NCBI GenBank assembly: GCA_963808615.1
Contig: CAWEGV010000012.1
Location: 62,001-126,000, forward strand
Direction: 5' to 3'
From: Palsa-504 sp963808615
GTDB taxonomy: Bacteria; Actinomycetota; Actinomycetes; Streptosporangiales; Streptosporangiaceae
DNA: 64,000 nucleotides
Below the pieces are notes generated by a model. That model ran no database searches. It was not told where the DNA came from and saw only the letters and a program-made list of their open reading frames with translations. Within the stretch, counting starts at the first letter, position 1. Each line of letters begins with the position of its first letter. Shown in pieces: positions 9,299 through 18,915 of the stretch. Made by a program: the position numbers and the translations under genes.

Positions 9299-9616
9299 GA
9301 TTACAACCTTACATTTACGTTGTGCGGGCAGGAGTGATCGCGTCCGGGGGTCGCGGCCAGCGAGTTGCCGGGCCACTTCCCGGCCGATTCCGCGCTCGTC
9401 CGCGATGCCTGCCGACCCGCCCCCGGCGCCGCCGCGAGCGGCCGCCGCGGTGCGGGACGGCCCAGGCCCGCGATGCGCCGGGCGCTGCCGGCCGTCTGAC
9501 CCGGCATTCCTCACCGACCCGCACCCTCAGCCCGTCCCGCTGCGGCAGGCCAGCTCGATGCGCAGATCGCGGCGGATACAGATCTCGAAGAACTCGGGCA
9601 GCCAGGGGGCTGCCAC
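9299..9616. other. intergenic region, divergent promoters
   Basis: Between the Fe-S subunit gene (minus) and the VOC gene (plus). The first 30 bases are AT-rich (CAACCTTACATTTACGTTG) and may contain the promoter of the dehydrogenase operon. I see no gene in the rest, which has only GC-rich shadow frames. Confidence 0.5.
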
Positions 9617-10078
9617 ATGCCCGCGAACTGTCGCGAAACCGGTACGGTGGTCCCCAGGCCGCGGGAGGAGCCAGAGATCCTGCTGGACGGCGTGAACCAC
9701 ATCGCGTGGGTATCCAAGGATGCCGTGCGGCTGGGACGATTCTACGAGCGGGTGTTCGATGCTGTGGTCGGACCGACGCGCAGCCACGGGGCTGGCGAGA
9801 CGATGACCATCATCGACATCGGCCCGGCCACGCAGCTGAATGTCTTCGTGATCGACGGGAACACGGAGGCTGATCGCCAGACGCCGATGTGGGGCCGGGG
9901 CCGCATTGATCACATCGGGCTGGCTGCCGCGTCCCCAGACGCCTTCGAGACAATCCGGGCCCGGCTCACCGAAACCGGGGCAAGCGACGGCACGGTCAAT
10001 GACTTCGGTCAGGCGCTGAGCATCTTCTTCCGCGATCCAGACGGTCTCGAAAGCGAGGTGCTGCTGAGAAAGCCGTGA
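9617..10078 (+). CDS. VOC family (glyoxalase/bleomycin-resistance fold) protein
   Basis: About 153 residues with one vicinal-oxygen-chelate domain from about residue 24. GVNHIAWVSKDAVRLGRFYE is the first beta-alpha unit with the metal-site His, GRIDHIGLAAASPDAFETIR the second, and IFFRDPDGLESEV the closing strand with its Glu ligand. The start is uncertain: ATG 9617 has AGGGGG 6 bases upstream, but homologs usually begin close to GVNHIAW. Function beyond metal-dependent enzyme or binding protein is unknown. Confidence 0.8.
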   Translation: MPANCRETGTVVPRPREEPEILLDGVNHIAWVSKDAVRLGRFYERVFDAVVGPTRSHGAGETMTIIDIGPATQLNVFVIDGNTEADRQTPMWGRGRIDHIGLAAASPDAFETIRARLTETGASDGTVNDFGQALSIFFRDPDGLESEVLLRKP

Positions 10079-10598
10079 CAGCCGCAGCAGAAGAGCTTCC
10101 CCAGTGGTCCTGTTCCGATGACCCATCGTCCGCATTCGAGCCGGTTAAAGCTTGGCGACCGCTCCTGGGTGATCGCCGGTGATCATGTCGGTGATCGCGA
10201 TCCGGCCGTTGAGGCGGGTCACGCGTAGCATTTCGCCGCGGGCCGGGCACACCTTCGTCCCAGACAATCCGAATAGCGCCGACTGGGACTGGCCCCAGTC
10301 GGCGCATCGACTACATTGTCATCCGCTGCGGCGACACGGCGGCCTCACCCTCGCTGACCGATCCTGCGACCGCACCTTCGACCAGGCAGACAACAGCGTG
10401 AGCGACCACCCGGACTCATCGCCGAGCTCGCCGCTTCGCCCGACCAGACGTCGCGATAGCCGAACCGCTTGCGGGGCCGGGATGGCCACCTTCAAGATGA
10501 ACAGCTGTTTGTGCCGCAGGGGATCCCCTTGCGGCAAGCTTTGCGCCGAATGCTCAGAGGCCGGCGGCTTCTGTCAGGCTGGGAAGGTGGTTGGGGTG
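10079..10598. other. 520-bp gap with a partial dyad element at 10175-10190
   Basis: No convincing gene. The 16 bases at 10175-10190 (GCCGGTGATCATGTCG) are identical to 36228-36243 and nearly so to 31322-31337, the left arm of the dyad repeats near the serine recombinase. Here the right arm is degraded. A run of GC-rich frames follows up to the oxidoreductase remnant. Confidence 0.5.
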
Positions 10599-11633
10599 AT
10601 GATGGCCGCGGTGCTGACTCGTCATGGCGGGGCCGACGCGCTGGAGGTTCGCCATGACTGGCCGGTACCTGGCCCTGGTGCGGGTGAGGTTCTGGTCCGG
10701 GTGCGTGCGGCCGCGGTGAACAACACCGATCTGGACCCGGGAAGGAGCCTACGGCCTGCCGGGTCAGCCTGAAGCCCTGGCCGGATGGCGGGGCCTGCTT
10801 CGCTTCCCCCGGGTGCAGGGCGGTGACATCGCCGGTGTCATCGACAGCGTCGGCCCTGGTGTCCCGTCCGGGCTGGCGGGCAGGCGGGTGCTGGTCGACC
10901 CGGCGATCTATCGAGACGACAGCCTGGATGCTCCGCCGGTCGGGCTGCTGGGCAGCGAAGCTGACGGCGGGTTCGCCACCTATGTCACCGTCCCCGCCGG
11001 CCAGGCGCACGACGTCAGCGACTCGCCGTTGAGCGATGACCAGCTTGCCTGCCTGCCGGTGGCCTACGGCACGGCGATGAGCATGCTCGAACGCGCCACC
11101 CTGAAGGCGGGGGAGTCGGTGCTGGTCACCGGCGCCTCCGGCGGAGTCGGACTGGCGCTGGTACAGCTCGCCGCGGCGCATGGGGCCGATGTCATCGCTG
11201 TCACCAGCGCCGCCAAGGCCGGTGCGGTTTGTGACGCCGGTGCCAGCAGGGTCATCTCGCGCGACGCCGGCGACCTCGCCGAGCAGGTCCGCGCGGTGGT
11301 CCCGGCCGGGTTGGACGCTGTCGCGGACATTGCCGGCGGCCCGGGCCTCATCCAGCTGATGCCGCTGCTGCGAGATGACGGGCGGTGGGTCATCGCCGGC
11401 GCCGTTGCCGGGCCCGTGGTGTCGTTTGACCTGCGCCGGCTCTACCTGCACAACATCGCCCTTATCGGTTCCTCGATGCACACCCGCAAACACTTCGCCA
11501 AGCTTGTGGAGACGGCCCGCTCCGGTTCGGTCACCCCCGCATCGCGGGGCGCCACGCGCTGGCCGATATCCACCAGGCCCAACAGCAGTTCGCCCGAGGC
11601 CAGCACGTGGGAAAAATCATTATCACCCCCTGA
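10599..11633 (+). pseudogene. zinc-less quinone oxidoreductase (MDR family), two frameshifts
   Basis: An NADPH:quinone reductase-like gene of about 345 codons. The N-terminus MMAAVLTRHGGADALEV runs to VNNTDL, then the frame breaks near 10733 (two bases missing) and resumes as GLPGQPEALAGW. The central nucleotide-binding motif GASGGVGLALVQLAAAHGAD is intact. A second break, in the C run at 11533-11540, is followed in the correct frame by GRHALADIHQAQQQFARGQ and an ITP stop. Both lesions are one- or two-base indels. Probably non-functional, or sequence error. Confidence 0.85.
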
Positions 11634-11747
11634 GCAGGCATTGCATTCCTCGGTAACATTCCTCAGTCGCTGTCCCAGTCGACGTTCGGCTTGCGGGACG
11701 CGAGCCGATGCGAAACGCCTGAAGCTCGAGCAGGCTGGCTCGGGCTG

Positions 11748-11940
11748 CTACCCGTTGGCAGCTGCGTGCGCGAGCACGTCGGGGAAGCCGAACATCGCGA
11801 CCAGCGCGGAATCGTGGAACTTGATCACGCGGGAAACACCGGTGGCAGTGGGGGCCAGCACCACGGCGCCGTCGGCTCGAAGCGTACCGTCGGCGTCCCG
11901 GTGGTACACGACGGCGGCGGGCGGTACCCCGGCTTACGTC
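11748..11940 (-). pseudogene. C-terminal remnant of an ECF sigma factor
   Basis: In the minus frame ending at the TAG at 11748-11750 the sequence reads VVYHRDADGTLRADGAVVL then a segment ending GVSRVIKFHDSALVAMFGFP. This resembles the SnoaL-like C-terminal domain of actinobacterial ECF sigma factors of the TIGR02960 kind. Frame stops lie directly upstream and no sigma2/sigma4 region is present. This is a stub. The assignment rests on the short FHDSALVAMFGFP-type ending. Confidence 0.45.
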
Positions 11941-11950
11941 ACGTACGGTG

Positions 11951-12615
11951 ACGGCGGCGCCGGGATACGGCGCGCTAGATCCGCCGCTATGCGCGTTCAT
12001 CGCGGCCAATGGCGTGGCTGTCCAAGAACTCCTGAATGGTCGTTCTGTGTGCCCGAAGCCGACACGCATCGAGGCAACGCCGCCTGGTCGTCGAGGCCGG
12101 GGGTCCCTGCGGCTACGCCCGCCGGCCCAGACCTACTTCGCGGCGCTGCGCCGCGCGGTCGTCTGCCAGCGGCGGGTCGGCGCGGCGGCAGCGGTCATCG
12201 ACGGGCGTCTGATCGCCGCGCTTGGCGGTGTGCTCGGACCGCAACGGCTGCTGTCGCTGCCGTGCCGGCGGCTCCGTTCTGCCGACTTGTCCGTCGATAT
12301 GATCCAGTGGAGTTTGGCCGCGAGACAGGATCGGTTGATGGCGGTGGCCGGCGACCTGCTGGTGCGGCGGTTTCCGGACGGCTTTTGTTGCGGGGGAGGG
12401 GGAGGCTACTGCTGCGCACTAGGTCGAGGGCGGCACTGTGAACAGTGACGGGTGGGTGCTGGGGCATCTGCCGCACGGTGTTCGGTGAGCCGGGCGGGGG
12501 TGCGTGTGATTTCCTGCACCGCTACCCGGGTGACGTGGCCGCCTCAAGGCCCAGTACGACCCGGAGAACCTTTCCGATGAACTACGGCGTCCTGGTCCCC
12601 GAGACCTCCCCCTTT
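11951..12615. other. no supported gene
   Basis: A plus-strand open frame (11948-12448, 166 codons) exists, but it has no recognisable domain, no ribosome binding site, and an unnatural Gly/Cys/Arg-rich end. I do not call it. The rest, up to the sulfatase stop, holds nothing I recognise. Confidence 0.4.
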
Positions 12616-15516
12616 TCATGCGCTGATCCCGTGCGCGACAGCCATGTGGTGGTGAGCCTCGTGCACCGCCTTGCGGTCTTGCTCCCTCGGGGCCGGCGCA
12701 AGGTCGAACACGACCTTGTTCACGCTTCCGGTGAAGGGGAACGGTGACTTGCCGCCGTAGGCTTTGCGGTCGACCGGCAGGCCGTTGTCGCGGCCGATGT
12801 CCATCCCGCTGTAGCCCGAGAAGCGGACGGGGACCGTCTTGTCGATGCGTCCCTCGCCGATCTTGCGGTCGTTGGCCCATAGGGTCACGGTGCCGCCGGT
12901 GCCCGGCTTGGGCGCGTCGGCGTCGAATTGCATGCACACCGTCACGTCGCCGGCCGGCAGCGGCTCGGCCGACTCCTGGCGGTAGATCTCGACGCCCATC
13001 ATGCTGTAGGTGTGCCTGAGCTTGCCGTCCTGGACGAACAAGGAGAAGCCGCCCATCTCGTCGGCGTTGGCGACGATGACGCCCTGCGCGCCGTCCGCCG
13101 GGATCTGAAGCTCGGCGGTGATCGCGTAGGAGTGGCCGTACACCCTGGGGATCATGCCGGACAAGACGTTCTGCACGTCGCCGTAGAAGGTCCGCTTGGT
13201 GATGGTGGGCATCGGCGGCAGGATCCCGAAGAACACCGAGAAGCCCGCCAGCAGGGGCAGCACCTGGTACTTCTGGGCCTCCTGCCAGAATAGTTCCTTG
13301 AGTTCGGCGAGTTTGCCCGGGTGGTCGGCGGCGATGTTGCGGGCTTGTGAGAAGTCGTCAGGCAGGTAGTACAGCTCCCAGACGTCGTTGTCCGGATCGT
13401 AGATGCCGGGCGCGAACCGGGCGATGGCTGCCGGGGTGACGTCCCAGGGGATGCGGTCGAGCATCGAGCAGGCCCACCAGCCGTCTTTGTACATGGCGCG
13501 GTTGCCGTAGATCTCGAAGTACTGCTGCGTATGGCGTTCCGCCGCGGCTGGGTCGTCCAATGTGTACAGAAAGCTGGTGCCCTCCATCGGCTTCTGCTCT
13601 ACGCCGTCGACGATCCTAGCCTCGGGGATCCCGGCGGCTTCCAGGATCGTCGGGCCGATGTCGATGCAGTGGGTGAACTGGCTGCGCCTGCCGCCGTCGG
13701 TGATGCGGCGTGGCCAGGCGACGACCATGCCGTTACGCGTGCCGCCCAGGTGGCTGGCGACCTGCTTGCCCCACGGGAAGGGGCAGTTGCCGGCCCAGGC
13801 CCAGGCCGCCGCGTAGTGCGGCGCGGTGGCATCGGAGCCCCAGGCGCCCAGGCCGCCGTAGTGCTCGATCAGGGAGAGCTGCTGCTCGGCGGTGAGCGGG
13901 ACGCCGTTTTGCATGGTGAGCTCGTTGAACGAGCCGGTGATGGTGCCTTCCATGCTGGCGCCGTTGTCGCCCCAGATGTAGATGACCAGGGTGTTGTCGA
14001 GTTCGCCCATCTCCTCGACCGCGTCGAGCAGGCGGCCGACGTTCCAGTCGGCGTTCTCCTGGAAGCCGGCGTAGACCTCCATCTGCCGGGCGTAGAGCTT
14101 CTTCTCCTGCGCCGACAGCGAGTCCCAGGCCGGGAGCGCGGCCGGCCGCGGGGTGAGCTCGGCGTTGCCCGGGATCACGCCGAGCTGCTTTTGGCGGGCG
14201 AAGGTCTGCTCCCGGTAGGCATCCCAGCCGGCGTCGAACCGGCCCCGGTACTTCTGGCTCCACTCGGCTGGCACCTGGTGCGGTGCGTGGCTGCAGCCGG
14301 TGGAGTAGAACACGAACCAGGGCTTGGCCGGGTCCTGGGCGCGCACGGCGTGCAGCCAGCCGGCCGCCTGGTCGGTCAGGTCGTCCGGCAGGTAGTACTC
14401 CTGGCCGTCCTGGCCCTCGGGCACGCCGATGATCGTGTTGTCCTGGGTGATGACCGGGTCGTACTGACCTGATTCGCCGGCCAGGAAGCCCCAGAAGTGG
14501 TCAAAGCCCCAGGAGTTCGGCCAGCGGTCGAACGGGCCGGCCGCGCCCTGCACATGATCGGGCGTCATGTGCCACTTGCCGAAGCCCGCCGTGCTGTACC
14601 CGTTGCCCTGCAGCATGCGGACGAATGGCGCGCAGTCCTTGGGGCGGGCCGCGGTGTAGCCCGGGAACGGGCCAGGAAACTCGCCGATCGACCCGAAGCC
14701 CACGCTGTGGTGGTTGCGGCCGGTGAGCATCGCCGCCCGGGTCGGCGAGCACAGCGCGGTCACGTGGAAACGGTCATAGGACACCCCAGCCTGGGCGACC
14801 CGCGACATGGCCGGCGTATCGACCGGGCCGCCGAAGGTGGCCGGGTTGCCGAACCCGGCATCATCGATCAGCACCAGCAGCACGTTCGGCGCGCCGCCGG
14901 GCGGCGCCGGCGTCATGTTGATGGTCCAGTCAGCCTGCGACTGCTCTAGCGTGCGGCCGATGGTGCCCCCGAAGGACGGGTCCGGGATCGGCAGCACCGT
15001 GCGGTCCGGGCTGAACTTGCCGGCGGCCGTGGCCAGCGCGTCCTTCAGCGCGCCCATGGTGTGGTGCTCCATCTGGGCGACAGACGTCATCGGCGAGCCG
15101 GGCAGCGCCTGCTCGGCCGCCAGCCGGTCGGCGGTGTTGACCACGGCGATGATGCCGGCCGAGCCCGGCGGGAGCTGCTCCCCGATCCCTGTCTGGATGC
15201 CGCTCGCTACACGGTGCCGGGCGAACGTGCCCGCCAGGCCGCCGGCCGCCGCGCCGACCACGACCGAGGCGAGCAACGGCGGCGAGAACAGGCCGACCAC
15301 GGCACCCACCCCGCCGCCCCAGCCAAGTCCCTTGCGGCCCAGGTGGTCGCCGGTCTCGGTCACCCGGACCTCGCCGTCCTCGTCGTGCTCGACCAGGATC
15401 ACGCCTTCGGTCCGGACCCTCTTGTCCTTGACCAGCTGCACGAGCGCATCAAAGTCCTGCCGGGCCAGCCCGGCAGACGGGTAAGCCTCCATTATCACGT
15501 CGAAGGTGTCTGCCAT
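12616..15516 (-). CDS. sulfatase with N-terminal DUF1269-like membrane domain
   Basis: 966 residues. Residues 1 to about 165 form a DUF1269-like domain: an acidic DVIMEAYPSAGLARQDFDAL start, then a glycine-rich hydrophobic segment about 64-98. From about 208 follows a type I arylsulfatase domain: NVLLVLIDDAGFG metal site, CSPTR at 256-260 (the Cys that becomes formylglycine), TAGFGKWHM, and DNGASMEG. A C-terminal beta-rich region follows from about 770. GAGGAGAGG precedes the ATG. Relatives hydrolyse sulfate esters; the fused N-domain may tether it to the membrane. It sits downstream of a DyP peroxidase gene, same strand. Confidence 0.9.
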   Translation of the reverse strand: MADTFDVIMEAYPSAGLARQDFDALVQLVKDKRVRTEGVILVEHDEDGEVRVTETGDHLGRKGLGWGGGVGAVVGLFSPPLLASVVVGAAAGGLAGTFARHRVASGIQTGIGEQLPPGSAGIIAVVNTADRLAAEQALPGSPMTSVAQMEHHTMGALKDALATAAGKFSPDRTVLPIPDPSFGGTIGRTLEQSQADWTINMTPAPPGGAPNVLLVLIDDAGFGNPATFGGPVDTPAMSRVAQAGVSYDRFHVTALCSPTRAAMLTGRNHHSVGFGSIGEFPGPFPGYTAARPKDCAPFVRMLQGNGYSTAGFGKWHMTPDHVQGAAGPFDRWPNSWGFDHFWGFLAGESGQYDPVITQDNTIIGVPEGQDGQEYYLPDDLTDQAAGWLHAVRAQDPAKPWFVFYSTGCSHAPHQVPAEWSQKYRGRFDAGWDAYREQTFARQKQLGVIPGNAELTPRPAALPAWDSLSAQEKKLYARQMEVYAGFQENADWNVGRLLDAVEEMGELDNTLVIYIWGDNGASMEGTITGSFNELTMQNGVPLTAEQQLSLIEHYGGLGAWGSDATAPHYAAAWAWAGNCPFPWGKQVASHLGGTRNGMVVAWPRRITDGGRRSQFTHCIDIGPTILEAAGIPEARIVDGVEQKPMEGTSFLYTLDDPAAAERHTQQYFEIYGNRAMYKDGWWACSMLDRIPWDVTPAAIARFAPGIYDPDNDVWELYYLPDDFSQARNIAADHPGKLAELKELFWQEAQKYQVLPLLAGFSVFFGILPPMPTITKRTFYGDVQNVLSGMIPRVYGHSYAITAELQIPADGAQGVIVANADEMGGFSLFVQDGKLRHTYSMMGVEIYRQESAEPLPAGDVTVCMQFDADAPKPGTGGTVTLWANDRKIGEGRIDKTVPVRFSGYSGMDIGRDNGLPVDRKAYGGKSPFPFTGSVNKVVFDLAPAPREQDRKAVHEAHHHMAVAHGISA

Positions 15517-15578
15517 TGTTCCTCTCCTCACATCGAACCGGTCGCGATAATCCGGCGGTCACCCGAGCGAGCCGCCAG

Positions 15579-17129
15579 CTACACGCCTTCTCCCAAGTTG
15601 GCGATAAATTTGATGGCCGTTATGCTGGGCAGAAACACGTACGTAGCGGCCTTGGTCGTCACGAATGTCGAGAGACCCGTAACCTCGATCGGCGGGCCTC
15701 CATTTGCCTGCGGTATGACGAAAATGCTCTCTGCTGGATTCTGGGTGCCGATCAGTGGATCTTTCGACTTCGGGTGAAGCCTGACGGCCCCGGCGAATTC
15801 GCTGTCATTGGCCCACTGTCGCAGCACGAACTCGTATTGGTTTTCGATGTTCGCGTTGATGAAGTGAAAGAGCATCCCACGCTCTATGCCATCGTAGGGC
15901 TCCCTTCGATCATAGGCCGGGCCGTACGGCATACCGCGGCGGATCAGCCGGTGAGAATTGTTGCTGCCGCCCGGCAACCCCTGGCCCTGGACTGGCTGGC
16001 CTCGTGGATTGACACGGCGTATGTGCGCGCCGACGGGACAGCGGATCCCCCTCGGATCTCCCGTACCATCGGCATCTACATACTCGAAATTGTTCAGCTG
16101 TTCCGGCGGTATCCCCCCCGCGGGGCTATCCGTATCCGGTGACAAGGCGAGAGGAACGCCGTTGCGCCATCGCCCCAGCATCTTCGCGGCCAGCAGCTCG
16201 GGATCGATCTTGCCCTGGTTCGACTGCAAGAAGTCCTCAAAGCCCACGACGTCAGTCTCGACCTTCTTGAAAACCGCAAAACTGCCGTTCAGGCCCAGTT
16301 GCCGCGGCTCGGGCACGTCGTAGTTCTCCGCCTCTTCCCGCAACACGAAGAGCCACGGCTCGCACGGCCGCTGGTGATCGGGGGGATGCTCTTCCGGGCC
16401 ACCGCGAATAGCGGGCATACTGATTCCGTCGGTATACCCGAAGTGAACTCTGGCCGTAGGCACGGGCTGGCCGTCTTGCACCTCCATCAGCGCCATCCCA
16501 TCCTGGCACCAGATTTCCCGGAAGGCATCTCCTTCGGCAAACCACGCGCGCAGCCGGTCGCTGTAGCCCGTCATCGCCTCCGGGCTGATGGCGTGCAGCG
16601 TCACCAGGACGTGATCCTGCCCTTTCCCGAAACCGGCAATCCAGTTCCCCGGCGAGCTCGGCCCGGTGTCTCCGACCGACTCCGCTCGCTGCGCGGCTCC
16701 CTCGGTGAACGCACCAAATGACCTGAACGACAGCGCCGGGACGCGTTCCCCCATCTCCAGCGCCACCAGCCCGGACCACGTGATGCCGATGTTGAGGCAA
16801 TAGTCTGGCGTGCGACGCGGGGCGGCCGCGGGATCGTCTCCCGGCCCGGGCGCGAACCCCACGTGCCAGTCCCCGGCCGTGGTGATCTGCGGGACGTCGG
16901 ATTCGTCGCCGCTCACGAGCCGTCCGAGTTGCCTGCGCGCTTGCGCCGGAGTACCCACGGTCAACAAGAAATGCCGCACCATCGGCATCCTGTAGCCGCG
17001 GAGAATGAACCCCTGAATGTCAGCGAGGTCGAGCGCCGGCTCTTCCGCGGCCGCCGGACCGCCACCGGTCCCCCAAGGTCCATGCCGCCTCCGGCCACGC
17101 AGCCGGCGAAGAACCCCCGGGCCCTTCAA
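15579..17129 (-). CDS. DyP-type heme peroxidase
   Basis: 516 residues. The DyP fingerprint GYTDG (231-235, catalytic Asp) is followed by GIRCPVGAHIRRVNPRG with the proximal heme His at about 369 and the distal Arg at about 376. These enzymes use H2O2 to oxidise dyes, lignin-like or other bulky substrates. No Tat or Sec signal is evident, although the N-terminus is Arg-rich. The TTG start is chosen because AAGGAG lies 8 bases upstream. It lies 85 bp after the tandem-repeat gene and 62 bp before the sulfatase, probably one transcript. Confidence 0.9.
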   Translation of the reverse strand: MKGPGVLRRLRGRRRHGPWGTGGGPAAAEEPALDLADIQGFILRGYRMPMVRHFLLTVGTPAQARRQLGRLVSGDESDVPQITTAGDWHVGFAPGPGDDPAAAPRRTPDYCLNIGITWSGLVALEMGERVPALSFRSFGAFTEGAAQRAESVGDTGPSSPGNWIAGFGKGQDHVLVTLHAISPEAMTGYSDRLRAWFAEGDAFREIWCQDGMALMEVQDGQPVPTARVHFGYTDGISMPAIRGGPEEHPPDHQRPCEPWLFVLREEAENYDVPEPRQLGLNGSFAVFKKVETDVVGFEDFLQSNQGKIDPELLAAKMLGRWRNGVPLALSPDTDSPAGGIPPEQLNNFEYVDADGTGDPRGIRCPVGAHIRRVNPRGQPVQGQGLPGGSNNSHRLIRRGMPYGPAYDRREPYDGIERGMLFHFINANIENQYEFVLRQWANDSEFAGAVRLHPKSKDPLIGTQNPAESIFVIPQANGGPPIEVTGLSTFVTTKAATYVFLPSITAIKFIANLGEGV

Positions 17130-17214
17130 CGCCGGTGCTCCTTGTGAGGTGGACTCCCTGGCCAGTACCCAACCCGGAGTTGACTACGGTCCGTGACCAT
17201 GTGACGCCTCGTCC

Positions 17215-18069
17215 TCAGCCGGCGGTGGCCGGCGGGGACGTGCGATCGGCCAGCAGGGCCTTGATGTCCTGCACCGACAGGCCCGGATAGGCGCTGTAAA
17301 ACCCGATCGGCGGATAGTTGTTTTCCAGTCCCCACTGATAGAACGCCTGGGCGTTCTTGGCCACCGGGGTTGGCGGCCCGCCAATCACATGCGGGAAGAG
17401 CGCATCGAAAGTGAACGAGGTCTTCTCTGCAAAGTCCTGGATGTACTTCTCGAAATCACCGTCGAAGACCGTGAAGAAGCCCATGTGGTTGTGCTCAAAA
17501 GGCACCCAGTGGGCGACATGCAGCGTCCCAATAGCATCCGCCCCTTCATGTCCTTTTTCGCCCACCAAGGCCTTGGCCAGGTGCTTCACGGCAAAGCCTT
17601 GCACGCGTGACTTGAAGGTCATGTATGTCAGCAAGTTGCCCTGCGAGGTGTTGCCCGTAAAGCCCGCCGCACGCGCGCATGCCTTGATGTCCTGAACCGA
17701 AGCGTCCCCGTAAGCGAAATACGTGTCTAGAGGCTCGCGAACATGCCGCTTCAGCCATTTGACGACCCTCTCAGGGTCATCAGCCACGGGCGTGGGCGGA
17801 GGGTTGTCCACGTACGTGAAGATGGCGTCAAACACCGGCCCGGCACTCTCCACGAGCCGCTCGATGTGCTCGTCGGTCCCGCCGTCGATGTCCGAAAGGA
17901 AGAGAAGCTTCTCATCTCCCACCACCATGAACCGGGAGAAATGCACGGTACCGAGATCGTCCTGCGCTGTCGCGAGATCGGGCATCAACGGGGACAGCTC
18001 CTGGGGTATCGCCTTGGCGATGGCTGGACCCTTGATCGGGAAGTCAACGACGAGATGGCTCTGGCTCAT
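17215..18069 (-). CDS. uncharacterised protein with two tandem homologous repeats
   Basis: 284 residues; I recognise no named family. The two halves are similar: VHFSRFMVVGDEKLLFLSDI, FDAIFTYVDNPPPTPVADDP, DTYFAYGDASVQDIKAC in the first, and LHVAHWVPFEHNHMGFFTVF, FDALFPHVIGGPPTPVAKNA, FYSAYPGLSVQDIKALL in the second. This looks like an internal duplication of a domain of about 130 residues. No signal peptide or membrane helix is seen. AAGGAG lies 6 bases before the ATG. Immediately upstream of the DyP gene, so it may act with the peroxidase (inference from position only). Confidence 0.8.
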   Translation of the reverse strand: MSQSHLVVDFPIKGPAIAKAIPQELSPLMPDLATAQDDLGTVHFSRFMVVGDEKLLFLSDIDGGTDEHIERLVESAGPVFDAIFTYVDNPPPTPVADDPERVVKWLKRHVREPLDTYFAYGDASVQDIKACARAAGFTGNTSQGNLLTYMTFKSRVQGFAVKHLAKALVGEKGHEGADAIGTLHVAHWVPFEHNHMGFFTVFDGDFEKYIQDFAEKTSFTFDALFPHVIGGPPTPVAKNAQAFYQWGLENNYPPIGFYSAYPGLSVQDIKALLADRTSPPATAG

Positions 18070-18170
18070 AGCGTTCTCCTTAGTGTGCGTCCTGGAATAA
18101 ACCGCATCCTACGAGCGGCCTCATCAAGTCGGACTCTGCGTGGGCCGACGGGTTATCCGGAGACGACTCC

Positions 18171-18510
18171 TTAGCTGTCAGAATGGCCGTGGATGTCCTG
18201 CTCGACGCGGTGGCCGATGAACTTGCCGATGACCCTGCCCGCGACAGCCCCGACGGCGACCGGCGCCAGCGGCGCGAAGAGGCCAACCGCGAGCCCGGCC
18301 CCGCCGCCCCGCCCCAACCCCTCGCGACCGAGGTTGCCGCACGTCTGCCGCACCGCGACACTGCCCGTCGGGGGCGTGCGTCACCAGCATCACGTCGTCG
18401 ATCGAGACCTGCGTGCCCCTGACGAGCGCGCCCAGCGACCCGAAGTCCTTCGCCGCCCCGCCGAAGTCCAGGTAGCCCGCGACGAGCACGCCGGCCGGTG
18501 CCTCAGCCAT
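18171..18510 (-). pseudogene. DUF1269-like membrane protein, frameshifted
   Basis: A paralog of the N-terminal domain of the sulfatase at 12616-15516. MAEAPAGVLVAGYLDFGGAA runs to THAPDG in one frame. One extra base near 18370 then shifts the frame, which continues as VAVRQTCGNLGREGLGRGGG and FIGHRVEQDIHGHSDS. The corresponding sulfatase region reads VRVTETGDHLGRKGLGWGGG. It heads the minus-strand cluster with the tandem-repeat protein, DyP peroxidase and sulfatase. Confidence 0.75.
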
Positions 18511-18915
18511 TACGACTCTCCCTCAGGTCCGGGGCGAGAAGATCCGAACAAGGCGCAGGTGTTCTGCTGGAAGCTCCAAGCTAACCGGCGCCGGCCTCGC
18601 GTAGCTCACCCGTTACGGATGAATCGACACCCAGAGCTACTGCGGCCCCTCGAGGCAGGAACCACGGGCACGCCGGGACGGACGCACAAGCACCAGTCCG
18701 TGGGTGGCGACGAGTGAGTACCTGCCCAGCCGATCGGACGCACGCAGCACGCCGTCGGCTTTGGCTAACGGGGCGGGCGACAAACCGGCCCGGGTGCCCC
18801 AGCGGGCGGCACCGCATGACCGGCTCGGATGGTGCGCCGGAACGGCCCGGCGAATGAGATACTGCTTGGCGGCTCGCTGGGCTAGCTGAGAGGACGGCAT
18901 GCGAAGCAGGGGCAC
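18511..18915. other. no gene seen, divergent intergenic region
   Basis: It separates the minus-strand peroxidase cluster from the plus-strand DUF1622 gene, so it should hold promoters for both. I found no repeat or convincing short gene. Confidence 0.4.

Noticed and set aside
11948..12448. 166-codon open frame on the plus strand
   Set aside because: No domain, no ribosome binding site and an implausible Cys/Gly-rich C-terminus; long frames without stops are common in DNA this GC-rich.
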